42,459 bases of DNA from JBLYYQ01 sp048550035 (GCA_048550035.1 JBLYYQ010000011.1:1-42459), one strand, 5' to 3'; shown: positions 25,506-36,200, numbered from the stretch's first letter. A program made the numbers and translations. The notes: generated from the sequence alone by a model not told the origin.

Positions 25506-26603
25506 ATGGAATTTAGAATTAATCGGAATGATTTTTTTAAAGGACTACAGCGGGTACAGTCGATCTCTACAACAAGAGGAACGATGCCAATACTAGCAAA
25601 TATCTTAATTAAGGCATCGGGCGAGAAAGTTTCTATTTTTGCAACAAACTTAGAGATCGGATTGAAAGGTGAGTATGAAGCTCAAGTTGTAGAAGAAGGT
25701 GCTATTACTGTTTCTGCTAAAAAAGTGCACGATATTGTAAGAGAGCTTCCAACTGGAGAGATACTAGTTAAAGAGAGTGATGGTAGGTTAAGATTGTCGT
25801 ATGGCAATTCTCGCTTTAATCTTGCAACATTGCCATCCGCAGACTACCCATCGTTTTTAGATTTCAAAGAATCCAATTTTATTAAACTAAAATCGAAACT
25901 GTTAGCCGATATGATTCGGAAGACTAGCTATGCAATAAGCAAAGATGAGACAAGAAGGACTTTGACAGGAGCATTGCTAGAAATCGATCCTAAAAGTACA
26001 AAGATGGTTGCAACAGATGGACATAGGCTAGGGTTAGTAGAGAGAGCTGGTTCATTTAAAGTAACTGATAATATTAAAATAATTGTTGCCCGTAAAGCGA
26101 TAGAGGAGCTATCTAAATTAATTTTAGAATCAGATGGTGATATTGAATTCTTAGCACATGACAACTATATAATTTTTAAAATTGAGAACCAATATATGAG
26201 TGCCAAACTGATTGAAGGAGCATTTCCTAACTATGATCAGGTTATTCCAAAAGAGCATACTGCAGAGGTCAATATATCAAAAGAGGCATTTTATTACACA
26301 TTAAGGCGTGTTTCTACATTAGCAGACGAAAAATCTCATATGGTCAAGCTGACTTTCCATAATGACAAACTCTCATTTATGAGTGAAGGGGGAGGCATTG
26401 GCGAAGCAAGAGATGAGCTTGAGATCAAATATTCAGGTGAGAGAATAGAGATAGGGTTAAACTCGAACTATCTTTTAGATCTACTCAATGCTATTGATGG
26501 CGACGAAGTAAAAATTAAGATTTCCGACCTTCTAGGTCCACTACTGATAGAATCAGAATCAGACGAAAAATCTATAGGTATTATTATGCCGATGCGTCTC
26601 TAA
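25506..26603 (+). CDS. dnaN: DNA polymerase III beta subunit (sliding clamp)
   Basis: This 365-residue protein has the three-domain DnaN fold and normal length. The start MEFRINRNDFFKGLQRVQSI, the segment NILIKASGEKVSIFATNLEIG, ATDGHRLGLVER in domain 2 and the closing IIMPMRL are all characteristic. The closing residues help form the pocket that binds polymerase and other clamp partners. The ring holds the replicative polymerase on DNA. AAGGTAAG precedes the ATG. The usual neighbours dnaA, recF and gyrB are absent here; dnaN stands between nagZ and the pilin operon, probably as a single-gene unit. Confidence 0.97.
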   Translation: MEFRINRNDFFKGLQRVQSISTTRGTMPILANILIKASGEKVSIFATNLEIGLKGEYEAQVVEEGAITVSAKKVHDIVRELPTGEILVKESDGRLRLSYGNSRFNLATLPSADYPSFLDFKESNFIKLKSKLLADMIRKTSYAISKDETRRTLTGALLEIDPKSTKMVATDGHRLGLVERAGSFKVTDNIKIIVARKAIEELSKLILESDGDIEFLAHDNYIIFKIENQYMSAKLIEGAFPNYDQVIPKEHTAEVNISKEAFYYTLRRVSTLADEKSHMVKLTFHNDKLSFMSEGGGIGEARDELEIKYSGERIEIGLNSNYLLDLLNAIDGDEVKIKISDLLGPLLIESESDEKSIGIIMPMRL

Positions 26604-26679
26604 CGTAAACAACGACTTACGAATCAAACTATAATAATTCTAGTTACTCTATCTAATCTCGATTTAATGCAAAGCTGAG

Positions 26680-26703
26680 CTATTGATTTCTAATCACTAA
26701 TAG
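26680..26703 (+). terminator. Weak hairpin after dnaN
   Basis: CTATTGATT (26680-26688) pairs with AATC and AATAG (to 26703) around a short loop with a three-base bulge, followed by TTCATTTTT. It could end the dnaN transcript. Apart from this and the promoter that follows, 26604-26840 holds no gene. Confidence 0.35.
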
Positions 26704-26710
26704 TTCATTT

Positions 26711-26739
26711 TTGCAACGTTAAGTAAGTGTAGTCATAAT
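26711..26739 (+). promoter_or_regulatory. Candidate promoter for the minor-pilin operon
   Basis: TTGCAA (26711-26716) and CATAAT (26734-26739) are spaced by 17 bases, matching sigma-70 at 4/6 and 5/6. It is the best candidate in the 237-base gap before pilV and would give a leader of about 100 bases. No sigma-54 element was found. Confidence 0.45.
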
Positions 26740-26840
26740 AATTACCTCTATCTATTCTCTTAAAAAAATAAAAAGAAAATTTTGTAAAAAAGTCAATTTT
26801 TTTTGCAACTAGACCTATATTAACACTGTCTCCATCCCCA

Positions 26841-27362
26841 TTGAAGTTGTGTGTGGAAGTGAAGTTATTAAAGAGAAAATCAAGTGAGAAGCAAACTAGA
26901 AGTAAGTTAGCAGCCAGTATAAGTCGCAGTTCAGACAAGTCTGGTTTTACATTAATTGAAGCGCTATTTTCGATGGTAGTGTTATCTATTGGAATGATGG
27001 GAGCAATGTCATTACAGGCAAGTTCACTATCAGGAGCTAGGTATACAACTGGGTTAGGAAACTGTACGAATATGGCAAGTAATACATTAGATCGGGTCAT
27101 AGCAAATCAAGAGATGATAGCTGAGTATGACGGTCTGGAGATCAAAGAAGCTGGAGGCAATAGTGGATCTAGCGATCCTGTAGTAGATTTGGATATTGAT
27201 AGTATAGCAGCGGAAATGACTGTAAATGGTTTTGGAGGAGGTATTGTCGCAATTAATACTACGAGTAATACGCCATCTTCAGAACTAACTACAGTTGACA
27301 TAACGATTACATGGAAACATAAGGGTTCAGATCGGACATGTACAGGTCAAGCAATAATATAA
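26841..27362 (+). CDS. pilV: Type IV pilus minor pilin, PilV-like
   Basis: This prepilin of about 173 residues has the processing site SG|FTLIEALFSMVVLSIGMMGAM: Gly before the cut, Phe at +1 and Glu at +5 of the mature protein, then a hydrophobic helix. The VLSIGMMGAMSLQ segment matches PilV/FimV-type pseudopilins. The leader is long and basic. No ATG is available: in-frame starts are TTG 26841, TTG 26847, GTG 26853 and GTG 26859, none with a strong Shine-Dalgarno, so the start is uncertain. Two cysteines in the mature part (GLGNCTNMA and RTCTGQA) may form a disulfide. It opens the operon, and its end overlaps pilW by 25 bases. Confidence 0.85.
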   Translation: MKLCVEVKLLKRKSSEKQTRSKLAASISRSSDKSGFTLIEALFSMVVLSIGMMGAMSLQASSLSGARYTTGLGNCTNMASNTLDRVIANQEMIAEYDGLEIKEAGGNSGSSDPVVDLDIDSIAAEMTVNGFGGGIVAINTTSNTPSSELTTVDITITWKHKGSDRTCTGQAII

Positions 27363-28453
27363 TTCGAGTGGGTAGTGGTGGTTTTACTCTACTAGAGCTC
27401 CTAGTTACGATAGTGATTGGTGCGATTATTTTAGGAGGAGTCGCAGCAGTCTTTACCAGCAATCGTGATGCGCAGACACTGTTCAAGCGGATGCAAGAGA
27501 CCGAGGAGAATAATCGTATTGCAATAAACTTTATGTCAAGAGATATTAGGATGAGTGAAACTGCACCAATCCTAGCATTAGATAACCTTAGAGCGGGGGG
27601 TGCATACAGTAGTGCAGTAAGTAGTTTATCGGCCAAAGACGGGACCGATATTGTCAGACTATTTGTGCCTCAGCTAGCAGAAGGTCAATCAATAATTCAG
27701 CCAGGCAGCCGTAGTTCTAGTTCTTGTGAAAGCGAGTATGCACATAATGCAACTGCGCTAGTTGGCTATGTAAATCTTCCTGCTGCAAAATTCCAAGGAG
27801 TCCAGAATCTGAGCAGTGCAAACTTAGACCTGCTCACGGATAGTCAGGTTCATTTTTATATTTGCGAGAATCCCACTTTAAACTGTATTTTAAATATCAG
27901 TGAAGTCAGCTTAGCAGGGACTGGCAACTGCTTAGTTCGTATTGGAGTGGACCGAACAGCTACAGCAGATGTTGCAAATCAGAATATAGACTGTAGTCAG
28001 TTAAATACCGAGTTTGATGCCGGAGCAGCTGTATGCGCATCAGTGGGTAAAAGCTATTATTATTATATTCGTGAAGGTGAAAAAGGACTAACGGATGCTT
28101 ACTCATCACAACTTGTAAGAGCTAGTGGTGGGAATGTTGAGGTAATTGCCAATAACCTAGCTGATATGCAATTTAGCTATGGAATTGATAACGATGGGGA
28201 CGATAGAGTAGATATCTGGTCGAATGTTCATGCAGATGCAAGCGATAGCGATCTTGAAGGAGGATCAGTTGATATTCAGATGATAAATGTTCAGCTATTG
28301 CTAGAGAGTAAAGCAGGTGCTAGAGCAGGAGATGTAGCGAAGGTTTCTCCAGTGCTCGCAAATTCAAGCGCAGACTTAGGTAGCCCAGCAGAGACAAAGG
28401 GAAAGTATTACCGGACAATTTCTCGTTCCGTAAAAATTCGTAATCCAAATTAA
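27338..28453 (+). CDS. pilW: Type IV pilus minor pilin, PilW-like
   Basis: This 371-residue prepilin has a short 15-residue leader and the cut site GG|FTLLELLVTIVIGAIILGG with Glu at +5. The first helix is followed by FTSNRDAQTLFKRMQETEENNRIAINFMSRDIRMS, the usual PilW/PilJ pattern, and the long C-terminal region ends near VKIRN, as is common in PilW. Several cysteines (in SSSCESEY, YICENPTLNC, GTGNC and NIDCSQ) may make disulfides. PilW belongs to the priming complex at the pilus tip with PilV and PilX. The ATG lies inside pilV (25-base overlap), suggesting coupling. Confidence 0.88.
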   Translation: MYRSSNNIIRVGSGGFTLLELLVTIVIGAIILGGVAAVFTSNRDAQTLFKRMQETEENNRIAINFMSRDIRMSETAPILALDNLRAGGAYSSAVSSLSAKDGTDIVRLFVPQLAEGQSIIQPGSRSSSSCESEYAHNATALVGYVNLPAAKFQGVQNLSSANLDLLTDSQVHFYICENPTLNCILNISEVSLAGTGNCLVRIGVDRTATADVANQNIDCSQLNTEFDAGAAVCASVGKSYYYYIREGEKGLTDAYSSQLVRASGGNVEVIANNLADMQFSYGIDNDGDDRVDIWSNVHADASDSDLEGGSVDIQMINVQLLLESKAGARAGDVAKVSPVLANSSADLGSPAETKGKYYRTISRSVKIRNPN

Positions 28454-28470
28454 AAACAAGAGGGACAAGA

Positions 28471-29172
28471 ATGTTGCTAATAGGAGTTAAAAATAAAAAA
28501 GGGGTAATTTTATTTATCAGTTTAGGAGTAATAGCAATCATAAGTATGTTTGCACTCTTATCGTCAACAGGGCTCCTATCTGAACAGAAAATGGCAGGTA
28601 ATACGAAGCGTTATGTAGAGGTTTTTTATAATGCAGAATCTGGGTTAAAACATGTTGCTAAGGAATTAGGGGAAAAGTATGGAGAGTTTAATTCAAGAGG
28701 AACAAGCGGTAGCTGGTCATTTGCCTTAGATGGTTCCACATTTACAGAGGTATCAAGTAGTGTTTATTGCGAAGGGTGCTTAGATGGTAGTGCTAGTTTA
28801 GCTTCTGGTGATTGGCTAGATAATGGAGTTGAAGTGTTAAGCGAAAGTACAACAAAAAATAATGTTACTTACACATATACTGTACACATTTGGGACAATG
28901 ATGAAAGCAGTGAGACAGGAATAGGATGTCCGGATCTTGACCCTAGCTTTGATTGTGACGGCCTTATAATCGCTAGGTCAGAGTCGGTGGCGCAGATTAA
29001 TTCAGAAGTGATAGCAAGATCAGTACAAGAAACGACACTATTGGGGCAGGTTTCAGGATTGAGCATTATTAATACCACACCACAAGCAGGCGGCGGAGGA
29101 GGCAAAGGGAGTGAATCAAGTGATGTTGCAGATATCAGCACAGTATCAGGTAGTGGCGTAGTCATTAACTAA
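28471..29172 (+). CDS. pilX: Type IV pilus assembly protein, PilX-like
   Basis: This 233-residue protein has the PilX N-terminal pattern: KKG|VILFISLGVIAIISMFALLS, then the diagnostic LLSEQKMAGNTKRYVEVFYNAESGL. It lacks Glu at +5, as is usual in this family and in the GspK-like tip pseudopilins. The mature part contains several cysteines (YCEGCLDG and others) and ends in a glycine-rich stretch (AGGGGGKGSESS) before a short tail. It lies between pilW and pilY1, the normal order. PilX is thought to link the pilin-like core to the PilY1 adhesin. Confidence 0.85.
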   Translation: MLLIGVKNKKGVILFISLGVIAIISMFALLSSTGLLSEQKMAGNTKRYVEVFYNAESGLKHVAKELGEKYGEFNSRGTSGSWSFALDGSTFTEVSSSVYCEGCLDGSASLASGDWLDNGVEVLSESTTKNNVTYTYTVHIWDNDESSETGIGCPDLDPSFDCDGLIIARSESVAQINSEVIARSVQETTLLGQVSGLSIINTTPQAGGGGGKGSESSDVADISTVSGSGVVIN

Positions 29173-29187
29173 GGTGAAATATTATTT

Positions 29188-32100
29188 ATGAATATATTAA
29201 AATTGTATCGATCAACACTTTCCATAACATTTAGTCTAGTTGCAATCTTAATAATTAGTGGATCTGTTTATAGTACAGAGATGGCATATGGTGCAGATAC
29301 GGATGGTGCCACTGGTTGCGTGGTGGGTGGTTCTTATATAAGTAGCAGTGGTGGCTTTGTATCGTCTGATATTGATCTAAACACAGCGGAAATAGACTCT
29401 AGTTCCGGTAGCATAAAATTGGCAACAGGCGCAGCAGCAGTTGACTTGCAAGAGCTTGTACTACCATTTCGTCAAGCTGTAAATATGTATTTTATCTATG
29501 AAGGTGCCTCTCAGGCTGGAGCGCTTGGCTGGTATCTAGTAAATTTAGCAGAGATCTGTATGAAAGGTGCCTTTGGGTCGAGTTATGAGTTACCAACAGA
29601 AGCTAATCCTGGGACGGGAATTACATTTAGAGAATTTTATTTAGCTCACCAGTGGTGTATGAATGAGCCGACAATTGCCCAACCATTGATTAACTGGGTC
29701 TTCCCTGCGATCGATGATTATGGGGGTGAAGGAGGTGTCTTTGATGGTCAGATTTCTAATACAATATGGAGTTATGATCCAGACGAAGTGCCAAACAATC
29801 CATTGGGTAGATCAATAAATTTTCACGAGATATCACATAGGGAAGCATCAACTGAAGAAGAGTATGCTGCAATGGGAATGAATGTAAACAATGACGGGAT
29901 ACTAAACATCTTAGATTCAATGGTAAAGCTTCCAGAGTTTGAAGCAGGGACTGAGATTGGATTTTTGTACTCATTAGCAGTAAAAGATAAGTATACCTTT
30001 TTTTCAAAGCCGTTTTGGGATCATCCTAGCTCTGCAACATTTCGAAGTGCAGCTATTCTTGAATGCCCGGCAGCAGATGTGCCAAGTCTATCATGTAAAA
30101 TGAAAGATGTATTAAAGAATCGCAGCTGTGCTTCAGGTAACCCTAGTGAGAGTGTGAAGATAAATTTTAATTTAGAATGGGAACCACTTGAAGATATGAC
30201 ATCAAACAAATGTTCTAGGTTGAAGTGGTTGTACAATGATGCAGATAGTTGGGATATAAATGATCCAAACAGGCATGATAATATCCCGCTATTTACCCAA
30301 GGACTAATAACAGATAGTGCTAGAGATAGATTAACAGATTTCTATTCATTAGATTTTACAGGTTTATCGACCGAGGCAATCCTCCAAAAAGATACTCGAT
30401 ATAATCATTTTATAAGTGTTGCGCCACCGGCAGACAAGTTTCGATGGATTATTGGCTTAGAGAATCAGCCAGAGGGTGGAGATGCTGATTTTAATGATGC
30501 AATATTTTTGATCGAAAAGATAAGTGGAGGTGCTGTAGAGTTAAAAGAAGAGAGTCGAATCTCACCTTCTGATCCTGATGCATATATAACTGCAGTAAAA
30601 TTATCAGTAAGTGATACCATGCCGTGCGATGGCAAGACAAAAATCGAATATATGCTTTCTATCAATAATGGTCTCGATTGGGTTACAATTGGTAAAAATG
30701 ATTGGAATGTAGTAAAAAATTCTAGTGGCAATATAGTAGACGATTGGGAATATGGATTTCCATCTAAAACAACAAGAGAAGTAACAATAAACTTTTTAGA
30801 GAATGGTCTGGTTGGCCGTGAGTTACGCTGGAAATCTCTACTGAGTTCTCGTGACGATTTATGTCAGCCGGAAATTGGATATATAGACTTAGGTTATAGT
30901 GCAGCCAAGAATAGTGAGTTTTCTCGTTCATCAGTGACATTGCTAAGTAATGTATCATACTCGGCTACCTTTGAGACCCCTGCAGTAGACTGGATTGATC
31001 GTGATCTTAGAGGGCACCTATATTCAGAAGAACTATATAAACCAGAAAATGCACGTGCAGATACTGGCTATGATGTTAGTCAGAATTGGGACGCAGCTGT
31101 TTCGTTAAATAGTCAAGGTCCGTCAGTCCGTAAGATAATCACACCTAAGTTAAATGTTTTTGAATATAGGGATATATTAGCAAGAGGAGATGGAACAGGT
31201 ACCTCATTTACAAATCTTCAATTAACAAAAGATCCGATAGTTCATTCTTCATTAGTTATTACAGATGGTGTTGAAACTTTCTATGATAGTGGAACCTATG
31301 CGTTAACAGGGTCTTTAGGTGGAGAGGGAAGATTCAATCGTTATACAGGTGAGATTGATCAGATTACATTTCAAACAGCTCCATCTGCGAATGTTGAAAT
31401 TGTAGCAATCTATTCATACTATACATCGTCTTCAGATATGTTGAATATAGATAGTACAGATATCAATAATGAAACATTAGGGATAACAGATCAGATAATT
31501 TTTAATTCAGAAGGTAGACACTTTGTTCATGATTACAATAATGATAATGCGATAACAGAAGCGGATAGCAACTGGGTTAAGAACTGGATTCGTGGATATA
31601 GGAATGGGTCAGAGCGGAATCAATCAAAGGAATGGTTACTAGCAGCAGTTGATCACTCTACCCCAGCACTTGTAGGGGCACCTGCGATTCATTCTTGGTA
31701 TTACGGCAGTAGCGTAGAGAGTCAGATAAGAGATTCATTTGATCTATTCATGTGCCAGCAACGTAACCGTGAAACCAAAGTCTATGTAGGTTCAAAAATT
31801 GGGATGATTCATTCGTTTAACGCAGGCAAGTTTAGACCATTTCATGTCAATGAATCATTACTTCCTCACTCAAATCAATGTTCAAACTTAGGATTATTTA
31901 AGAATTCAATTAACGCAGTAGTTAAAGCCGATCCGCTAACAAATGATAACTATCCTGTTTATAGTCCAGAGCCTGGAGTCGATATTTATATTAATCGTGG
32001 CTATTATGAATGGACAGGTGGAGAACCTGACTATGGTGATGGTAAGGAGAGTTGGGCAATTATTCCAAACGATCAACTCCCAAAATTAAAGAATCATCTC

Positions 32101-33222
32101 AGTCATGAATCTGACAAATCGTTTGTCGATGCGTCAGTCTCTGTTGCATATGTCCAGTTCAAAGATAAGAGCTGGCATGCAGTATTAATAACTGCAGAAG
32201 GCAATGGTGGTGATACAGTTTTAGCTATAGATATTACCGACCCTGACGATCCAAAATTTTTATGGGAATATGGTGATCCGGAGCTATTTAAATCACGCTC
32301 ATCGCCATCAATGGGTACAGTGGGACGCATATCTGCAGGCGATAGTACAGGTAGATGGGTAGTCTTTTTTGTCTCTGGTGTTAGCTTAGGGGCAGATATT
32401 TACCCTTCAATCTATACACTTGATATTGAAACTGGTGAATTAGTAAAGAAAATTTATCTAGATGGTGAGTCGAACGGAAAAGGTGGAACACCCTCAGGTC
32501 AGCCTGTAATAATAGATTCAGATGGTAACGGTTATGTTGATAAACTATTTGTAGGGAGTGATAAAGGTTATATCTACAAGGTGATCTTACCGGACAATCC
32601 TAATAGGGTGGGTGCAATTGAGTCATGTTCTCAAGCATTTTATAATGCAGGACAACCAATATATGCGACTCCAACTGTTGTAGTCCGTGATCATAATAGA
32701 GGAGGCAATGTAATTACCACTCCGATTGTGCTTTTTGGTACTTCAGACAGTCCGTATCATGAAGATTCATTAGGGAACAGTGAGAATTATAAAATTTTAT
32801 CAGTGGCAGGTCATGAATCAACAAGCTCCTGTGAAGCTGGCGAGCTTTTGTGGGAAGAGGAGCTAGAGGATGGACATAAGGTCTTTGCCTCTGCATTTGC
32901 ATCGGCTAGCAAAATTTACTTTGGGACAACTGTCAGAGAGACAGAAGATCCTTGTTCTTCTAGCAATGCAGCAGCTGGTGAAAGTGGTGATATCTTAATC
33001 ATTGATATTGTTAACGGTCCGTCAGGGGCTGATGGCTATAAGGAAGTAATCAATAATGTCGGGGATATAGTTTCTGCACCAACAGTTGAGGATGAACATC
33101 TTTATGTAAAAAATATTAAAGGTGAGCTTACAGGTTATGGTGGTAGCAATTTTCAAAATAGCACCCAGTCAGGTGGCAGTATAGTTGCGATACCTGGCAC
33201 ATGGCGCGAGATAAATAAATAG
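29188..33222 (+). CDS. pilY1: PilY1-type type IV pilus tip adhesin, first copy, with DUF4114-like domain
   Basis: This 1344-residue secreted protein has a signal peptide likely cleaved after MAYGA near residue 36. The first 500 residues contain a DUF4114-like region (VAPPADKFRWIIGLE then GGDADFNDAIFLIE, about 410-442) instead of the von Willebrand A domain of Pseudomonas PilY1. A dockerin-like calcium loop (DYNNDNAITEAD, about 782-793) follows. The C-terminal third is the PilY1 beta-propeller: STPALVGAPAIHSWYYG, VYVGSKIGMIHSFNAGKF, GGDTVLAIDITDPDDPKFLWE, and a calcium loop DSDGNGYVD near 1110-1118 equivalent to the one that controls pilus retraction in Pseudomonas. It is homologous along its whole length to the next gene. 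I infer a tip-located adhesin and pilus-biogenesis factor. Confidence 0.9.
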   Translation: MNILKLYRSTLSITFSLVAILIISGSVYSTEMAYGADTDGATGCVVGGSYISSSGGFVSSDIDLNTAEIDSSSGSIKLATGAAAVDLQELVLPFRQAVNMYFIYEGASQAGALGWYLVNLAEICMKGAFGSSYELPTEANPGTGITFREFYLAHQWCMNEPTIAQPLINWVFPAIDDYGGEGGVFDGQISNTIWSYDPDEVPNNPLGRSINFHEISHREASTEEEYAAMGMNVNNDGILNILDSMVKLPEFEAGTEIGFLYSLAVKDKYTFFSKPFWDHPSSATFRSAAILECPAADVPSLSCKMKDVLKNRSCASGNPSESVKINFNLEWEPLEDMTSNKCSRLKWLYNDADSWDINDPNRHDNIPLFTQGLITDSARDRLTDFYSLDFTGLSTEAILQKDTRYNHFISVAPPADKFRWIIGLENQPEGGDADFNDAIFLIEKISGGAVELKEESRISPSDPDAYITAVKLSVSDTMPCDGKTKIEYMLSINNGLDWVTIGKNDWNVVKNSSGNIVDDWEYGFPSKTTREVTINFLENGLVGRELRWKSLLSSRDDLCQPEIGYIDLGYSAAKNSEFSRSSVTLLSNVSYSATFETPAVDWIDRDLRGHLYSEELYKPENARADTGYDVSQNWDAAVSLNSQGPSVRKIITPKLNVFEYRDILARGDGTGTSFTNLQLTKDPIVHSSLVITDGVETFYDSGTYALTGSLGGEGRFNRYTGEIDQITFQTAPSANVEIVAIYSYYTSSSDMLNIDSTDINNETLGITDQIIFNSEGRHFVHDYNNDNAITEADSNWVKNWIRGYRNGSERNQSKEWLLAAVDHSTPALVGAPAIHSWYYGSSVESQIRDSFDLFMCQQRNRETKVYVGSKIGMIHSFNAGKFRPFHVNESLLPHSNQCSNLGLFKNSINAVVKADPLTNDNYPVYSPEPGVDIYINRGYYEWTGGEPDYGDGKESWAIIPNDQLPKLKNHLSHESDKSFVDASVSVAYVQFKDKSWHAVLITAEGNGGDTVLAIDITDPDDPKFLWEYGDPELFKSRSSPSMGTVGRISAGDSTGRWVVFFVSGVSLGADIYPSIYTLDIETGELVKKIYLDGESNGKGGTPSGQPVIIDSDGNGYVDKLFVGSDKGYIYKVILPDNPNRVGAIESCSQAFYNAGQPIYATPTVVVRDHNRGGNVITTPIVLFGTSDSPYHEDSLGNSENYKILSVAGHESTSSCEAGELLWEEELEDGHKVFASAFASASKIYFGTTVRETEDPCSSSNAAAGESGDILIIDIVNGPSGADGYKEVINNVGDIVSAPTVEDEHLYVKNIKGELTGYGGSNFQNSTQSGGSIVAIPGTWREINK

Positions 33223-33233
33223 TGCAAATTTTT

Positions 33234-33238
33234 GGAGG
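33234..33238 (+). promoter_or_regulatory. Ribosome-binding site that fixes the second pilY1 start
   Basis: GGAGG at 33234-33238 lies 7 bases before ATG 33246. An in-frame GTG at 33222 would overlap the previous stop codon and add eight residues (MQIFGGSF) before the signal peptide. The Shine-Dalgarno position shows that ATG 33246 is the start. Confidence 0.75.
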
Positions 33239-33245
33239 TAGTTTT

Positions 33246-36200
33246 ATGATTTCAAACAGAATAAGGGGTAGCTATTTACAATTAGTGCCAATATTAGCTT
33301 TGAGTTTATTACTATTAACAGATTGGCGAACAGATTCGAATGCAGCAAGTCTGGGTCAATTAGCAGGTTGCGCAGAAGGCGGCTCTTATTCTACAGGCAG
33401 TGAAGGCTTTGATCTAGAAGATTATGATCTCGCTAGCATTGCAGTAAGCGATTCAGGCAAACTTGTGTTGGAGACCGGTTTAGATGCTATTGATGCGAGT
33501 AATATAATATTCCCATTCAGGCAATCTGCTAGTATAAGTTTTATTTCAGAAGGCGCTGGTGCAATAGGAGCATTAGGATGGCTCAATGTCGGAATGGCCG
33601 ATCAATGTATGAAAGGCCGATTTGGTTCTAGCTATACTTTACCTTCTGCTACTAATCAAACGGGAATATCATTTAGGGATCTATATCTTGCACATCAATG
33701 GTGCTTAAGTGAGCCAACAATCGCACAACCGTTAATCAACTGGATATTCCCATATATCGATGACGAGGATAGCAATGGTATTATTGATAAACAATATACT
33801 GTTAATAATTGGCAATACAACCCAGGGGGAACTCAACCGTCAGCAGGTCGTCAAATAACATTTAGCCGAAATAATAACAGAGAGGCTACAACAGAAACTT
33901 CTTATGCAAATAATGCGAATATGGATCCAAATTTCGATGGCAATTTAGATATTCTAGACTCTCGAGTAATATTACCGGAGTTCCAAGCAGGGACTGAGGT
34001 AGTATTTTTCTATGCACTAAAGAGAAAAGATAAACATCTCTATTTTTCTAAAGACTATTGGGACCTTATAGACAGTTCCACCCTTACAGGTGGTGGCACA
34101 ACTGTCTGTCCCTCAGATGATGCCCCAAGTATATCTTGTTCGTTACGTAAGATATTGGAGGATGACAGAAGTGGTTCCTCACCTTGTAATCCTAATCCAA
34201 GTCAAAGCGTATATTATAACTTTGATCTTGCAGTATCAGCACTTGAGAGGACAACAAGTTCTGCCTGCACCCTTATTAGTTGGAATTATAATAATGCAGA
34301 TCAGTGGGATTCAAGTTCGAGCTTAAGAGATCAATATATACCTCAATTCACTTACGGTCTTATAGATAATGGGTCGCGTCAAAATCTACTAAATTTTCAT
34401 GGGATATCTTTCACAGGAACTACTTCCCAAAAAAAGTTTACTTACAATAATAGGTTTAATCATTATGTAAGCGTTGCTCCACCAGCAGATCAGTATAGAT
34501 GGTTGCTTGGGCTTGAAGATTTACCTGGAGGTGGCGATTTTGATTTTAATGATGTTGTTTTTATGATTGAAAAAAAGACAGGTGGTACTGTAAACCTAAA
34601 ATCAACTAAAGCACTTACTCCTGATGAAGAAGATGCCTTTATTATTTCAGCGACAATTAAGGTTGCAGATACTATGCCATGCTCTGGGGAGACAGTGATT
34701 GATTATTTTGTCTCAGTAGACAATGGTGGAAATTGGGTAAAGATTAATCGAGATGATTGGGCAACAATTGAAACACCGTCGTCTCGTGAAGTGACAGATT
34801 GGGACTACGGTTCACCAGAAAAGACTGTTCGAGAGGTGACTCTAAACTTTATAGATCTAGGAATAGGAGGTCAAGAGCTAGTATGGAAAGCAGACCTACT
34901 TTCTCAGGACCAAGAGTGTATCCCGACCATTGATGAACTGGATATTGATTTTGAAGCGGCAAAAAGTCATGAGTTTTCTAGATCATCGCCAACAGTGTTA
35001 GCCAATGTAGTCTATACGACATCATATGAGACACCAAATGTCGCTTGGGATGAATTTACCACACGAGGACACCTCTATTCAACTGAGCTATATTCACCAG
35101 AAAATGCAAGAGAAGAAGATTCTAGCACTAATGTTCAAAACTGGGATGCCGGACTCTTATTAAACTCTACAGCGTTAACTCAACGAAAAGTATTAACTCC
35201 AGATATTAATGTTAAAGCGTTTACTGAAGTGCTAGGTAGAGGAAGGGATGCTACAGATGGATTGTTTAACTTTACACTCTCTAAAAAGCCTATTGTTTTT
35301 GGAAGTGTCACTATTACTGATGGTCGCGAGATATTTACCGATTCAAGAACAAGTGACCTAGTTGGCAACTTAGGTGGAACTGGCAAAATAGATCGTCATA
35401 CTGGTGCCATTACAGAGTTAAGCTTTAACAGCACTGTTGCTAACAACAGGAAAATTCGTGCCACCTATTCTTACTACAAGACTAGCCCAGATATGGTAAA
35501 CCTAAGTAGTAGCGATATCAATAATAAGAAGCTAGGGATTGATGATAGTTCAATTATAACTTCTAGGGGGAGAATGTTTCTGGATGATTATAATAATGAT
35601 AACCAGATTACCGAAGATGATGCTAGCTGGGTAAAGAAGTGGATAACAGGTTATAAGAATGGCATAGATAGTAGGAAGGAATGGATTTTACCTTCCATTG
35701 ACCATTCGACTCCAGCAGTGGTTGGAGCTCCTGCTATTCATAGCTGGTATTATGGTTTTGATGTCTCATCTGATGTACGGAGTAGTTATGATACTTTTAT
35801 GTGCGAGCAGCGTGAGCGGGCAACAAGGGTCTATGCAGGCTCAAAGATAGGAATGATTCACTCTTTTGAAGCTGGTAAGTTTAGAGCTTATCATATCGAT
35901 GAATCAATGCTTCCTAGAAGCAATAAATGTTCTAATAATAATACTTATAAAAAAGCTATTAATACAAAGGTAGCTTTGGATCCTATAAGTAATGATCTTT
36001 ATCCAGTCTACAAACCCAATAATAGTGATACGGTTTTTATTAATCGTGGTTATTATGAATGGACAGATGGAAACCCAGATTATGGGACAGGTAAAGAGTC
36101 TTGGGCTGTAGTTCCTAACGATTTACTTCCACGCTTAAAAAATCATATTAATGGAAGTGAAGATTTTTCAGAAGTTGATGCATCACCATCTGTAGTTTTT

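Noticed and set aside
28869..29165. Minus-strand proline-rich open frame opposite pilX
   Set aside because: It mirrors the Gly/Ser-rich C-terminus of pilX and has no start signal.
33222..33245. GTG 33222 as the start of the second pilY1
   Set aside because: The GGAGG at 33234-33238 would fall inside the coding sequence; it is correctly placed for ATG 33246.
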